64,000 nucleotides of DNA from Empedobacter sedimenti (GCF_030005555.1 NZ_JASCQG010000013.1:1-64000); one strand, 5' to 3'. Counted from the stretch's first letter, positions 17,373-26,913 are shown. Notes: a model not told the origin generated them from the sequence alone. Made by a program: numbers and translations.

Positions 17373-19505
17373 TCAATCAATCAAAGATAATTGAATTTTA
17401 CGTTTTTCAGTATCAATTCCAATTACAGTTACTTCAACTTGTTGACTAAGATGTACTTTAGAATTAACATCTGAAATAAATTCATTCGAAATTTTAGAAA
17501 TATGAATCAAACCATTTTCTTTGATTCCAATATCTACAAAACATCCAAAATTGGTAATATTATTGATGATTCCAGGAACTTTCATTCCTAATTGCAAATC
17601 TTCGAATTTCTTTAATCGTTGATCAAAACTAAAAACTTTAGCTGTAGAACGCGGATCCAAGCCTGGTTTTTCCAATTCCTTTTTAATATCTTCCAAAGTC
17701 AGTAAACCTACTTTTTCGGTAATATATTTGGTCAAATCAAGTTGATTAATTAATTCTTTATTCTGAATTAAATTTTTCAAATCAACTTTCAAATCTTTGG
17801 CCATTTTCTCTACCAGAGCATACGATTCTGGGTGAACAGCAGAATTGTCTAACGGATTTTTAGCATTCGGAATTCGTAAAAAAGCAGAAGCTTGTAAGAA
17901 TGCTTTTTCACCCAAGCGAGGAACTTTTAGCAATTCTTTTCTAGAATTGAATGCTCCATTTTCTGAACGATATTCTACAATGTTTTCAGCCATTTTTTCA
18001 CCAATTCCTGCAACATAATTTAATAAATGTTTACTTGCTGTATTCAGATTAACACCAACTTTGTTTACACAGAAAGAAACGACATCATCCAGTTCGTTTT
18101 TTAATAAATTTTGATCTACATCATGTTGATACTGACCAACTCCTATCGATTTTGGTTCTATTTTTACCAATTCTGCTAAAGGGTCTTGTAATCGTCGACC
18201 TATAGAAACAGCACCACGTACAGTTACATCTTTATCTGGAAATTCGTCGCGAGCAATTTTAGAAGCAGAGTAAACAGAGGCTCCAGCTTCATTTACTACA
18301 AAAACTTTTAATGGGCGATCAAAAGCAATGTTTTGGACCAAGTTTTCTGTCTCGCGAGAAGCAGTTCCATTTCCGATCGAAATAGCATCAATATTATAAG
18401 CATTTACCAAAGATTTCAATTTTTTGATTGCTTGGGCTTTTTCATTTTGAGGAGCGTGTGGATAAATATTTTCGTTATGCAACAAATCACCTTGCTCATC
18501 TAATGCAACAATTTTACAACCCGATTTGTAACCAGGGTCTATTGCTAAAACTCGTTTTTGACCAAGAGGTGGAGCAAGTAGAAGTTGATTTAAATTTTTA
18601 GAAAAAACATCGATAGATGTTTCATCCGCTTTTTGTTTTGCTTCTTTTAATACTTCATTGGAGATTGAAGGAGCTAAAAGACGCTTGTATGAGTCTTTAA
18701 TTGCTTCTTCTATAATCCAAGAAACCTCTGGTTGTATTGATTTTATTATTGTATATTCTAAAAAGCCAAATGCCTCTTTTTTATCTATAGTTACTGAAAA
18801 TTTGAGAAAACCTTCATTCTCACCACGTAAAATTGCTAATAATCGATGAGATGCGATCTTTTTTAAAGGTTCTTGGTATTCAAAATAGTTTGAATATTTT
18901 TTTGCATCATCCTCATTTTCATTAGATTTTACAACCTTACTTTCTATCAAAGCAGATTTTCTATAAATCTCACGTAAACGATGACGAACATACTCGTTTT
19001 CATTTATCCATTCGGCAATTATGTCTTGTGCACCTAGAAAAGCATCTTCTATAGTAGAAACTTCATCATTAATATATTTTTCGGCTAAAGCATCCAAATC
19101 ATTAATATTATTTTGTTTCATAATGATTTTTGCTAAAGGTTCAAGTCCCTTTTCTTTAGCTATAGTTGCCTTTGTTTTCTTTTTCTTTTTAAAAGGAAGA
19201 TATAAGTCTTCGATTTGAATTAAATCAAAACTTTTTTGAATGCGTTGTTGCAACTCTGGAGTTAATTGATTTTGTTCTTCCAAAGTTTTTAAAATAAATT
19301 CTTTTCTATTGACAATTTCACTATACTGAGACTGCAGTTTTTTGATAGCAGAAATTTGTACTTCATCAAGATTTCCTGTTACCTCTTTTCTGTATCTCGC
19401 AATAAAGGGTATGGTATTGTCTTCGTTTAAACAATTTAGTGTATTGTTAATCGATTTTTCAGAAATATCTCTTAGTTGTTGATGAATGTATTGAGTCAGA
19501 TTCAT
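17373..19505 (-). CDS. tex: Tex family RNA-binding transcription accessory protein
   Basis: The 710-residue protein has the Tex order: N-terminal helical domain (PFIARYRKEVTGNLDE), YqgF/RNase H-like domain (VLAIDPGYKSGCKIVALD), helix-hairpin-helix repeats (NTASKHLLNYVAGIGEKMAENIVEYR) and a C-terminal S1 domain (GMKVPGIINNITNFGCFVDIGIKENGLIHIS). Tex binds RNA and interacts with transcription elongation complexes. The ATG at 19,505 is preferred; a TTG seven codons upstream is part of a TAATTTG promoter-like box. Confidence 0.95.
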   Translation of the reverse strand: MNLTQYIHQQLRDISEKSINNTLNCLNEDNTIPFIARYRKEVTGNLDEVQISAIKKLQSQYSEIVNRKEFILKTLEEQNQLTPELQQRIQKSFDLIQIEDLYLPFKKKKKTKATIAKEKGLEPLAKIIMKQNNINDLDALAEKYINDEVSTIEDAFLGAQDIIAEWINENEYVRHRLREIYRKSALIESKVVKSNENEDDAKKYSNYFEYQEPLKKIASHRLLAILRGENEGFLKFSVTIDKKEAFGFLEYTIIKSIQPEVSWIIEEAIKDSYKRLLAPSISNEVLKEAKQKADETSIDVFSKNLNQLLLAPPLGQKRVLAIDPGYKSGCKIVALDEQGDLLHNENIYPHAPQNEKAQAIKKLKSLVNAYNIDAISIGNGTASRETENLVQNIAFDRPLKVFVVNEAGASVYSASKIARDEFPDKDVTVRGAVSIGRRLQDPLAELVKIEPKSIGVGQYQHDVDQNLLKNELDDVVSFCVNKVGVNLNTASKHLLNYVAGIGEKMAENIVEYRSENGAFNSRKELLKVPRLGEKAFLQASAFLRIPNAKNPLDNSAVHPESYALVEKMAKDLKVDLKNLIQNKELINQLDLTKYITEKVGLLTLEDIKKELEKPGLDPRSTAKVFSFDQRLKKFEDLQLGMKVPGIINNITNFGCFVDIGIKENGLIHISKISNEFISDVNSKVHLSQQVEVTVIGIDTEKRKIQLSLID

Positions 19506-19680
19506 ATTAATTATTTGGATTTGCAAATTACTAATTTTTAAATTGATAATTATTAAAGTGATTTATTTATATAGGTCTTAATTAATCAGTTTTTTTTGTT
19601 ACATATTTTCTTAATTTTCAACAGAATTTATGGAGATATTATTTTTATTGAAAAAAAATAATAAAATTTTTCTAAAAAGT

Positions 19681-19711
19681 TTTGGTGTTTATTAAATTAT
19701 TTCTAAATTTG
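19681..19711 (+). promoter_or_regulatory. Consensus promoter of a candidate small RNA
   Basis: TTTG at 19,681-19,684 and TAAATTTG at 19,704-19,711 are 19 nt apart, a perfect match to the Bacteroidota -33/-7 promoter. No open reading frame starts before the terminator at 19,793. Confidence 0.75.
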
Positions 19712-19715
19712 ACCC

Positions 19716-19829
19716 CAGGTAGTAGAGAGTAAGATTGATTTTTTTTAATGTTAAATTTATACTTACAGTGTAAGTTTTTTTAAAAATCAATTGGGTTTAA
19801 GCTGAGGAGCTTAAACCCGTTTTTTTTTT
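19716..19829 (+). ncRNA. Candidate small RNA of about 110 nt
   Basis: It lies in the 359-bp tex/thioesterase gap between a consensus promoter and a strong terminator. ATTGATTTTT (19,734-19,743) pairs with AAAAATCAAT (19,782-19,791). Inside, ACTTAC (19,761-19,766) pairs with GTAAGT (19,770-19,775). The result is a long interrupted hairpin with internal bubbles, then the terminator. Size and shape would suit a 6S-like RNA (6S-Flavo), a trans-acting sRNA, or a leader; identity is inference. The rest of the gap shows only AT-rich sequence. Confidence 0.6.
19793..19829 (+). terminator. Terminator of the candidate small RNA
   Basis: An 11-bp perfect stem (GGGTTTAAGCT / AGCTTAAACCC) with loop GAGG is followed by ten T. 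Confidence 0.92.
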
Positions 19830-19841
19830 ATACCAATTTCT

Positions 19842-19849
19842 TATCTTTG
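19842..19849 (+). promoter_or_regulatory. -7 box of the thioesterase gene
   Basis: TATCTTTG matches TAnnTTTG, 15 nt before the ATG. Its final TTG is in frame with the gene but is promoter, not start codon. Confidence 0.6.
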
Positions 19850-19864
19850 ATTGAAACAAAAAAT

Positions 19865-20287
19865 ATGGCTAGAATCAAATTAGAGATAACTTCACAATAT
19901 CTATTTACCGCAACTATTCCCGTTCGTATTACTGATCTTAATTATGGCAATCATTTAGCAAATGATAAAGTGCTTTCTATTATACATGAAGCAAGAATGC
20001 AATTTTTTAACCATTTTGGATTTTCTGAAATGGATTTGGGAGGTGTTAGTTCTATCATGGCAGATGTCGCAATAGAGTATAAAAATCAAGCTTTTTATAA
20101 GGATACATTAATTATAGAAATAGGTGTTCAGGATTTTGAGCGTGTAAGTTTTGATATCGTTTACCGAATTTCTACATCAGAAAAGCTAATTGCAATTGCA
20201 AAAACTGGCATTGTAACTTTTGATTATCATAAAAATAAAGTGGTTGCAATACCAGATGAGGTAAGAAAAAAGTTGAATCAATTGTAA
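19865..20287 (+). CDS. Acyl-CoA thioesterase, 4HBT hotdog family
   Basis: A 140-residue single hotdog-fold protein. VRITDLNYGNHLANDKVLSIIHEARMQFF has the Asp and Asn-His-xx pattern of the 4-hydroxybenzoyl-CoA thioesterase group, and VSSIMADVAIEYKNQAFYKDTLIIEI is the central helix/strand segment. It should hydrolyse acyl-CoA thioesters; chain specificity unknown. Single gene, close to rsmB-like downstream. Confidence 0.88.
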   Translation: MARIKLEITSQYLFTATIPVRITDLNYGNHLANDKVLSIIHEARMQFFNHFGFSEMDLGGVSSIMADVAIEYKNQAFYKDTLIIEIGVQDFERVSFDIVYRISTSEKLIAIAKTGIVTFDYHKNKVVAIPDEVRKKLNQL

Positions 20288-20302
20288 AGTCTAAAAAAAT
20301 AA

Positions 20303-20334
20303 TTGCGCTAATCGCTTAACTCTTTGTAAATTTG
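20303..20334 (+). promoter_or_regulatory. Promoter of the rRNA methyltransferase gene
   Basis: TTG at 20,303-20,305 and TAAATTTG at 20,327-20,334 (21 nt spacing). The ATG follows 9 nt after the box, so the leader is only a few nucleotides. Confidence 0.6.
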
Positions 20335-20343
20335 CAACGAATT

Positions 20344-21549
20344 ATGAAGATTTTACCATACAAAAATTTATTTGTCGGAATTACTGACACTTTAAATCAG
20401 ATTTTTTTCGAAAGAAAATATGCAGATAAAGAAGTAGAGCGAACATTGAAGTCGAACAAGCTTTGGGGTGCGAGAGATCGTGCTTTTATTGCGGAAACGG
20501 TTTACGATTTGGTTCGTTGGAAACGTTTGGTTGAAGGTGCAATGAGCCGTCCACTTTCTCCCGAAACAATTTGGGAATTTGTCGGAACTTGGTTTGCATT
20601 AGATCCTGAACAAACTTTACCTAAATGGGAAGAATTTCAGAAAATTTATCCAAAAGAAGTTTTAAAAAGACATCATCAATCGTCTAAAAATGTTGCTGTA
20701 GCCGAATCTTATCCAGATTGGATGTTCGATTTGGGGCAATCTGCCTTAGGTGATCGTTGGATAGAAGAGGTACATGCAATGAATTCGCAAGCGCCAACTG
20801 TTTTACGTGTTAATACATTAAAAACTGATCGTAAAACGTTACAAAAAGCACTGAAAGAGCGCAAAATAAAAACGAAAGTTTTATCAAAATACCAAGATGC
20901 GTTAGAATTAGAAGAGAAAACAAACATTTTTAGAACAGATGAGTTCCAAAACGGTTGGTTCGAAGTTCAGGATGCGGGTTCGCAATTAATTGCGCCTTAT
21001 TTACGTGTTCAGCCTGGTATGCGTGTTGTAGATGCGTGTGCTGGTGCGGGAGGAAAAACGTTACATTTAGCTTCTTTAATGGAAAACAAAGGACAAATTA
21101 TTGCAATGGATTTGTTTGAATGGAAATTAAAAGAGTTAAAACGTCGTGCAAAACGTAATAATGTACAAAATGTGCAAACTAAGGTGATTGAAGCAAAAAC
21201 AATCAAACGTATGGAAAATACGGCCGATCGTTTGTTGATTGATGCACCTTGTTCTGGTATGGGAGTTTTGAAGCGTAATCCTGATGCTAAATGGAAATTA
21301 CAACCTCATTTTATTGATGAAATTATAGCAACACAAGAAAAAATCTTGTCAGAATATTCTAAAGTTATAAAAGTAGGAGGTTTGATGGTTTATGCAACTT
21401 GTTCTATTTTACCACAAGAAAATGAACAACAAGTTGAAAAATTCTTAGCTAATAACGCTAATTATAAATTGCTTTCTGAAAAAATGCATTATCCTTCTGA
21501 AACTAATTATGATGGATTCTACATGGCTTTGATCGAAAGAATTTCTTAA
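20344..21549 (+). CDS. RsmB/NOP family rRNA m5C methyltransferase
   Basis: A SAM-dependent cytosine-5 RNA methyltransferase of 401 residues. SAM motif I VVDACAGAGGKTLHLAS, motif IV with one catalytic Cys DAPCSGMGVLKRNPDAKWK, and motif VI with the second Cys YATCSILPQENEQQV are all present. An N-terminal helical region replaces the NusB-like domain of E. coli RsmB. The likely target is 16S rRNA, but a different rRNA cytosine cannot be excluded. The start codon is the ATG just after the -7 box. Confidence 0.92.
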   Translation: MKILPYKNLFVGITDTLNQIFFERKYADKEVERTLKSNKLWGARDRAFIAETVYDLVRWKRLVEGAMSRPLSPETIWEFVGTWFALDPEQTLPKWEEFQKIYPKEVLKRHHQSSKNVAVAESYPDWMFDLGQSALGDRWIEEVHAMNSQAPTVLRVNTLKTDRKTLQKALKERKIKTKVLSKYQDALELEEKTNIFRTDEFQNGWFEVQDAGSQLIAPYLRVQPGMRVVDACAGAGGKTLHLASLMENKGQIIAMDLFEWKLKELKRRAKRNNVQNVQTKVIEAKTIKRMENTADRLLIDAPCSGMGVLKRNPDAKWKLQPHFIDEIIATQEKILSEYSKVIKVGGLMVYATCSILPQENEQQVEKFLANNANYKLLSEKMHYPSETNYDGFYMALIERIS

Positions 21550-21570
21550 GAAAATAAATTAAAATAGCTA

Positions 21571-21600
21571 AAACCTCGAAAGAAATTTCGAGGTTTTTTT
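21571..21600 (+). terminator. Terminator of the methyltransferase gene
   Basis: AACCTCGAAA pairs with TTTCGAGGTT around GAAA, followed by T run. Confidence 0.88.
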
Positions 21601-21603
21601 TGT

Positions 21604-21756
21604 TTTACACCCTTATAATCCCTCTAAGGGATAAACTTATAAAAAACATTACTCTATTATTCCCCCTTTGAAGGGGGGAGGGGGATGTTTTTATAATTAT
21701 GTATTTTTAATGAATATTTTTACACCCCTATAATCCCCTCAAGGGAATAAATCTGT
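21604..21756. repeat. REP-like cluster upstream of DUF559 gene
   Basis: Two diverged direct copies of about 35 bp start with TTTACACCC at 21,604 and 21,719. Each has an inner inverted repeat (TCCC..GGGA). Between them, CCCCCTT (21,662-21,668) and AAGGGGG (21,671-21,677) form a GC-rich hairpin, followed by another G-run. Their base composition differs from the AT-rich surroundings. Confidence 0.7.
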
Positions 21757-21815
21757 AATTTTTTTATGGGGATATGAGGATGATTTTACGTTATTATTTT
21801 TTGTTAAATTTAAGA

Positions 21816-22196
21816 ATGAGAAATAAGATAATTCCTTATAATCCTAAATTAAAAGAGTTTGCAAGGGCTTTGAGAAAGAATAGTACTCTTTCAGAAGTTT
21901 TGTTTTGGAATCAAATTAGGAATAAATCGTTGGGATATCAATTTCATAGACAAGTTCCAATGCTAAACTATATTGTCGATTTTTATTGCCATGAATTAAT
22001 GTTAGTGATAGAAATTGATGGGAATATACATGATTTTACATATGAAAATGATTCATTAAGACAGAATAAAATAGAGGATTATGGTGTTTTAGTTGTCCGA
22101 TTTAGTAATGAAGAAATTCTAAATTATTTATTTCATGTAATTCAATCATTAGAGATAATAATTAAAGAACGAGAAAAAAGTTTTTCGGAAAAATAA
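21816..22196 (+). CDS. DUF559 endonuclease-like protein
   Basis: The 126-residue protein has a PD-(D/E)xK-like fold related to Vsr short-patch-repair nucleases. LSEVLFWNQIRNKSLGYQFHRQ, then the acid motif YIVDFYC...LVIEIDG (Asp and Glu-x-Asp) and the QNKIEDYGVLVVRFSNEEI strand are hallmarks. Biological role is unknown; it is frequent as a lone accessory gene. The ATG at 21,816 gives the family N-terminus MRNKIIPYNPKLKEFAR. Confidence 0.88.
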   Translation: MRNKIIPYNPKLKEFARALRKNSTLSEVLFWNQIRNKSLGYQFHRQVPMLNYIVDFYCHELMLVIEIDGNIHDFTYENDSLRQNKIEDYGVLVVRFSNEEILNYLFHVIQSLEIIIKEREKSFSEK

Positions 22197-22206
22197 TTCA
22201 TCATTC

Positions 22207-24441
22207 TCATCTTATTCTAAATCTCACACGTCTATTCTCGAAATTTTTCCAATCGATACAGTTGGTTGCTGGATTACACTCTTTATGTTTTAAATCTGAA
22301 AAACCTTTTCCTTCGATTACAAATCGATCTCTTTTTAAGCCTTTTTCTTCTAAATAACTCAACACAGCATATGCTCTTCGTTGTGATAAATCTAAGTTGT
22401 AAAGTTCTGTACCAACCGCATCTGTGTGACCTTCGATGACAAAATGATGTGACGGATTTCGTTTCATTATTGCAACAACTTCATTTAGTTTTGGGTAATC
22501 AATAGCTCGGATTTCAGCTTTGTCAAAATCAAATTCGACAGTTTCCATTAAATAGTTTGAATAATCAACAACATAATTTTTAAGTTGTTGATTTTTTAAA
22601 TTTTCTTCAGGGCAACCATTTCCAAATCGATTTCCTTTTACATAAGGACATTCATCTTCCATGTCCATTACACCATCATTGTCTGTGTCATAATCATTGT
22701 TGTAATTTTCTAAATTTCCATTCTGAATCAGTAAATTATAGGGTGTTGAAAGATTAAACTCAGTCCCAATTTTCTCAATTTCTTTACGATAACGTCCGTC
22801 TTTTACACACATTTCGCCACATCGTTGCTCATCTTTTAAGAGATAATCTATTTTTTGCTTTGCCCAATAAAACTTGATTGCTTCAGTCAATTCATTTTGA
22901 TTAGATTGTTTAATCTCTAAATCTTTACTATAATTTTGGCGTGATTCTGTACCAATAATTTGTAGTTTTTTAGGATAATTTCGGTTGCAATCTTTGCTTA
23001 CAAAATTGATCGAATTTTGAGCCAAATAAGTATTGAAATTCTTTGGAAATGTTTCGTTTAAATTGATTTGTGACGATTGAACTTTTAGTTGATAGGCAGA
23101 AGAATTCAGAACAGCTTCCTGAAATTGAGTTGTTTTCTGTTGTAACTCTTTTGAGTCATTCACCGTAATTGGTAGTGTTCCGGTTGCCAAACTAATAAAA
23201 TTCATTGCTTGATAATCCAATTCTCGCCCAATTCCTAACGTTATAAATTGCGCATCTTTTGCATTATTTCTAAGCGAATTATAAACCGTTTCGTTCAGAA
23301 TCATTTTTCCATCAGAAACAATTGCGATAATTCTTTTATAAGTTGGATCAATCGGATTTTTCTGAATTTGATTAATTCCTTCATCCAATAATTTTTCTCC
23401 ATTTCCGTCATATTGTTTGATTTTACTCAGAGCAAACTGTAGATTTTCAGCTGTCGGAAATTGTGATTCTTTAAAAAACAATTCATTTTTAGTTGAATAA
23501 ACCAAAATATTAAACTTGTCAGTTGAACGTAAATCAGTTAAAATACTACGCATCAATTTTGTGATAATCTCGATTGGCTCATTCATCATCGAGCCAGAAG
23601 CATCTAACACAAACAAAAATTCACGAGGCATGGTATAATTTTCTGATTTATTAGAAGGTTCAATAATCCCGAGAATATAATCACAACCATTTTCGGTAAA
23701 CGTTTCGATTCCGCTCTGAATATCATTTTGAGTATAAGAATAAGTTATTTTCGAAAGTTTATTTTCAGTACTTTTTCCGTAATAATTTTGATCTTTTTCT
23801 TTAACAAATTTCAAGTTCGAATCAATTTTTGAAATTTTAAAATTACCAGAAAGTATTATTTCAGAATTTATTTTAGAAGGAAAACCATTTAAAATTGAGT
23901 TTTCTCGGTTAATTTGAGTGAAAGATTCCGTTCTTTTTGTAATAAATTCTGGGAAAGTAAGTTGATAATTTGTTCTATTTTCGGTTACGATTTTGGCAAT
24001 TTTTAGTTCAACTTTAATTGTTGCTTTTGGAGGAACTTTCCCAAGATTTAATCGTAAAAATTGGTTATTTTTTTGCTTCTTAAAAATAGTTGAAGCATCA
24101 ATGTTTTTTAACTCTTTTCGAATAGAAGAAATAGATTTTGATTGAATTTCAAACATTTGATCATTTACAAAAGCCTTTAATTCGTATAAATTTTGATTAG
24201 TTTGATAAGGATAAATAAATTGAGCATCAACATTTTCTTCACTACTATTTATATAATGAAACGTACTGGTCAAATTACCTAAAGAATGATGAAAAGTAAA
24301 TTTATTGGTTAAAGAAATAGCAGAAATCTTTTTGAAATCTTCATTGTTTTTTAATTCTAAGTAAGGAAAAGTTTGCTGAGCAGAGCAAAAAAAACTCAGA
24401 ACAAGATAGAAAAAGGTAAAATATTTAGTCCAAAAATTCAC
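22207..24441 (-). CDS. Secreted VIT / von Willebrand A / OmpA-like cell envelope protein
   Basis: A signal peptide (to about residue 22) precedes 744 residues. In order: a VIT-like region (about 40-200), a vWA domain (about 270-450) with the metal-ion site DASGS in FVLDASGSMM, a linker, a calcium-binding thrombospondin type 3-like stretch (NDYDTDNDGVMDMEDECP, about 595), and an OmpA C-like domain (about 625-744: VIEGHTDAVGTELYNLDLSQRRA) that should bind peptidoglycan. It is probably anchored in the periplasm or outer membrane. The partner of the vWA domain is unknown. Base use matches neighbours. Confidence 0.85.
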   Translation of the reverse strand: MNFWTKYFTFFYLVLSFFCSAQQTFPYLELKNNEDFKKISAISLTNKFTFHHSLGNLTSTFHYINSSEENVDAQFIYPYQTNQNLYELKAFVNDQMFEIQSKSISSIRKELKNIDASTIFKKQKNNQFLRLNLGKVPPKATIKVELKIAKIVTENRTNYQLTFPEFITKRTESFTQINRENSILNGFPSKINSEIILSGNFKISKIDSNLKFVKEKDQNYYGKSTENKLSKITYSYTQNDIQSGIETFTENGCDYILGIIEPSNKSENYTMPREFLFVLDASGSMMNEPIEIITKLMRSILTDLRSTDKFNILVYSTKNELFFKESQFPTAENLQFALSKIKQYDGNGEKLLDEGINQIQKNPIDPTYKRIIAIVSDGKMILNETVYNSLRNNAKDAQFITLGIGRELDYQAMNFISLATGTLPITVNDSKELQQKTTQFQEAVLNSSAYQLKVQSSQINLNETFPKNFNTYLAQNSINFVSKDCNRNYPKKLQIIGTESRQNYSKDLEIKQSNQNELTEAIKFYWAKQKIDYLLKDEQRCGEMCVKDGRYRKEIEKIGTEFNLSTPYNLLIQNGNLENYNNDYDTDNDGVMDMEDECPYVKGNRFGNGCPEENLKNQQLKNYVVDYSNYLMETVEFDFDKAEIRAIDYPKLNEVVAIMKRNPSHHFVIEGHTDAVGTELYNLDLSQRRAYAVLSYLEEKGLKRDRFVIEGKGFSDLKHKECNPATNCIDWKNFENRRVRFRIR

Positions 24442-24660
24442 TTTTATGGTTTGTTATTTTGTTAGGTAAAGATAACAATTGTAACTGTTTGTATATGCAT
24501 CAAATGCAAATGAATTCCATTTAAGATTCTCCTATTTATTTGATGAATAATTATTATTGATGAAAATAATTCTAAAAAATTAAAAGATTTATAAATGAGT
24601 TAGATTAAATTAAGATAAATTTTGGAATACTTTTCGCTAAGAATTTAACCAAAAGTTAAT

Positions 24661-24668
24661 TAAATTTG
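24661..24668 (+). promoter_or_regulatory. -7 box of the JmjC-like gene
   Basis: TAAATTTG, 21 nt before the ATG at 24,690; no convincing -33 element. Confidence 0.5.
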
Positions 24669-24689
24669 TAGCTTTATTTTAGATAAAAG

Positions 24690-25556
24690 ATGAATTTTAA
24701 TTTCACAGAAGTTGAAAGAGTAGAAACTATTTCTGCAAAAGATTTTCAGAAATACTACGTAAAACCTCAAAAACCAGTAGTTGTAGAGCGCATTACAGAA
24801 GATTGGCCTGCATATGAAAAATGGAATTTTGAGTACATGAAACAAGTTGCGGGCGATAAAATTGTTCCTCTATATAATAATGATCCTGTTGATTATACAA
24901 AAAAAGTAAATGAACCAGTTGCTAAAATGAAGATGTCTGAGTATATCGATTTATTACACGCTGGACCTACAGATTTACGTATTTTTTTGTATAATTTGAT
25001 GAGTCAAGTTCCTGAATTACAAAAAGATTATAAATTGCCAGATTTAGGATTAAATCTTTTCAAATCTATGCCAATGTTATTTTTTGGAGGTGAAGGTTCA
25101 AATGTTTTTATGCATTATGATATTGATTTAGCGAACATTTTACATTTTCATTTTGCAGGAGAAAAAAAATGTGTCATTGTTCCTCCACAAGATTCAAAAT
25201 ATATGTACAAAATTCCGTATTCGGTTATTTGTAGAGAAGACATCGATTTTGATAATCCTGATTTTGATAAATGGCCAGCATTGAAAAATATTAATCCAAT
25301 GGTAGCTGATCTTAAACACGGCGAAATGTTATACATGCCTGAAGGTTGGTGGCATTATATGAAATATCTTACACCAGGATTTTCGGTTAGTTTACGTTCT
25401 TTAGCACATAAACCTAAAAATTTATCCGAAGCTATTTATAATATTTTTATCATGAGAACATATGATAATGTCATGAGAAAAATAAAAGGACAAGAGTGGA
25501 TTGAAGAAAAAAATGCACGAGCAATTACAAAGACAAATAAGTTAATAGGATTATAA
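24690..25556 (+). CDS. Cupin-like / JmjC-type Fe(II) oxygenase family protein
   Basis: A 288-residue protein of the cupin_8 (FIH/JmjC) group. VVVERITEDWPAYEKW is the common N-terminal entry. The iron ligands are probably H and D in FMHYDIDLANILHFHF and the His in MLYMPEGWWHYMKYL. This fold uses 2-oxoglutarate and O2 to hydroxylate proteins, for example ribosomal proteins; the substrate here is unknown. Single gene with its own terminator. Confidence 0.85.
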   Translation: MNFNFTEVERVETISAKDFQKYYVKPQKPVVVERITEDWPAYEKWNFEYMKQVAGDKIVPLYNNDPVDYTKKVNEPVAKMKMSEYIDLLHAGPTDLRIFLYNLMSQVPELQKDYKLPDLGLNLFKSMPMLFFGGEGSNVFMHYDIDLANILHFHFAGEKKCVIVPPQDSKYMYKIPYSVICREDIDFDNPDFDKWPALKNINPMVADLKHGEMLYMPEGWWHYMKYLTPGFSVSLRSLAHKPKNLSEAIYNIFIMRTYDNVMRKIKGQEWIEEKNARAITKTNKLIGL

Positions 25557-25575
25557 CTGTTTTCTATAAAATAAT

Positions 25576-25609
25576 AAAAAGGAACATCAAATTTGATGTT
25601 CCTTTTTTG
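25576..25609 (+). terminator. Terminator of the JmjC-like gene
   Basis: AAAAGGAACATCAAA pairs with TTTGATGTTCCTTTT, then T run. Confidence 0.88.
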
Positions 25610-25668
25610 TTATTCCATCATCAATAAAAATGATTGATACACATCAAGACTGCTCCGGAATTATTTCG

Positions 25669-25676
25669 TAAATTTG
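25669..25676 (+). promoter_or_regulatory. -7 box of mnmA
   Basis: TAAATTTG, 20 nt before the ATG at 25,697. Confidence 0.5.
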
Positions 25677-25696
25677 TGGACTGAAATTTTTTGAAG

Positions 25697-26890
25697 ATGA
25701 AAAGAGTTGTCGTAGGACTTTCTGGAGGAGTAGATTCTAGTGTTACAGCCTATTTGCTAAAAGAGCAAGGTTATGATGTGATTGGATTATTTATGCGTAA
25801 TTGGAATGATGCATCTGTAACCTTAGAGGACGAATGTCCGTGGATAGAAGATAGTGCAGACGCTTTGTTAGTAGCCAAAAAATTAGAGATTCCTTTTCAG
25901 GTTATTGATATGTCTGACTCGTACAAAGAGCGTATCGTAGATTATATGTTTAATGAATACGAGCAAGGAAGAACGCCAAATCCAGATGTTTTATGTAACC
26001 GTGAAATTAAGTTTGATTTGTTTTTGAAAACAGCTTTAGAACTTGGAGCAGATTACGTTGCAACAGGGCATTATGCCAGAAAAACATCTACAATTGATGA
26101 AAATGGAAAAGAAATTTTTCAGTTACTAAAAGGAACAGATAACAATAAAGATCAATCTTATTTCTTGTGTCAATTATCTCAAGAACAATTGAGTAGAGCA
26201 TTGTTTCCGATTGGAGATATCGAGAAACCTGAAGTTCGTAAAATTGCTTTAGAACAAGATCTTGTTACAGCAAATAAAAAAGATTCGCAAGGACTATGTT
26301 TTATTGGTAAAGTAAGTTTACCTGAATTTTTACAACAACAGCTGAAACCAAAAGATGGTGTAATTGTAGAAATAGCGAAAGATTGGAACGGATATAAAAG
26401 AGAAATTCCAACTTTTACAAATAAATATGAAGCATTAGATTTTGAAGCAAAAGGTTTTGATTATTCTCAAGTTGATGGAGAAGTTGTAGGTAAACACCAA
26501 GGTGCGCATTATTTTACACGTGGTCAACGCAAAGGATTAGGAGTAGGAGGAAAAGTAGAAGCTCTATTTGTAATTGATACCGATGTAAAAGAAAATGTGA
26601 TTTACACTGGTCAAGGAGCTGATCATCCTGGTTTATTGAAAAAAGCTTTGTTTATAAAAGAAGAAGAAATACATTGGGTTCGCGAAGATTTAACATTAAA
26701 AGAAGATGAAACGATGGAAATCTTAGCTCGTATTCGTTATCGTCAACCATTACAAAAAGCAATTTTACATAAAGCAAAAAATGGAATGTATGTAGAATTT
26801 GAAACTCCTCAAACAGCAATAACAGAAGGTCAATTCTGTGCTTGGTATTTGAATGATGAGCTTTTGGGCTCAGGTGTAATAAATTATTAA
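25697..26890 (+). CDS. mnmA: tRNA-specific 2-thiouridylase MnmA
   Basis: MnmA adenylates and thiolates U34 of tRNA Lys, Glu and Gln in the cytosol. The 397-residue length is slightly above E. coli (368). Seen are the PP-loop [10 protein letters not shown] (8-16), the catalytic Cys in [13 protein letters not shown], the second (persulfide) Cys in [10 protein letters not shown], and the C-terminal beta domain ([20 protein letters not shown]). ATG at 25,697 is used; the TTG two codons earlier is less likely. Confidence 0.97.
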   Translation: MKRVVVGLSGGVDSSVTAYLLKEQGYDVIGLFMRNWNDASVTLEDECPWIEDSADALLVAKKLEIPFQVIDMSDSYKERIVDYMFNEYEQGRTPNPDVLCNREIKFDLFLKTALELGADYVATGHYARKTSTIDENGKEIFQLLKGTDNNKDQSYFLCQLSQEQLSRALFPIGDIEKPEVRKIALEQDLVTANKKDSQGLCFIGKVSLPEFLQQQLKPKDGVIVEIAKDWNGYKREIPTFTNKYEALDFEAKGFDYSQVDGEVVGKHQGAHYFTRGQRKGLGVGGKVEALFVIDTDVKENVIYTGQGADHPGLLKKALFIKEEEIHWVREDLTLKEDETMEILARIRYRQPLQKAILHKAKNGMYVEFETPQTAITEGQFCAWYLNDELLGSGVINY

Positions 26891-26913
26891 AAACAATATT
26901 TAAATAATTAAAA

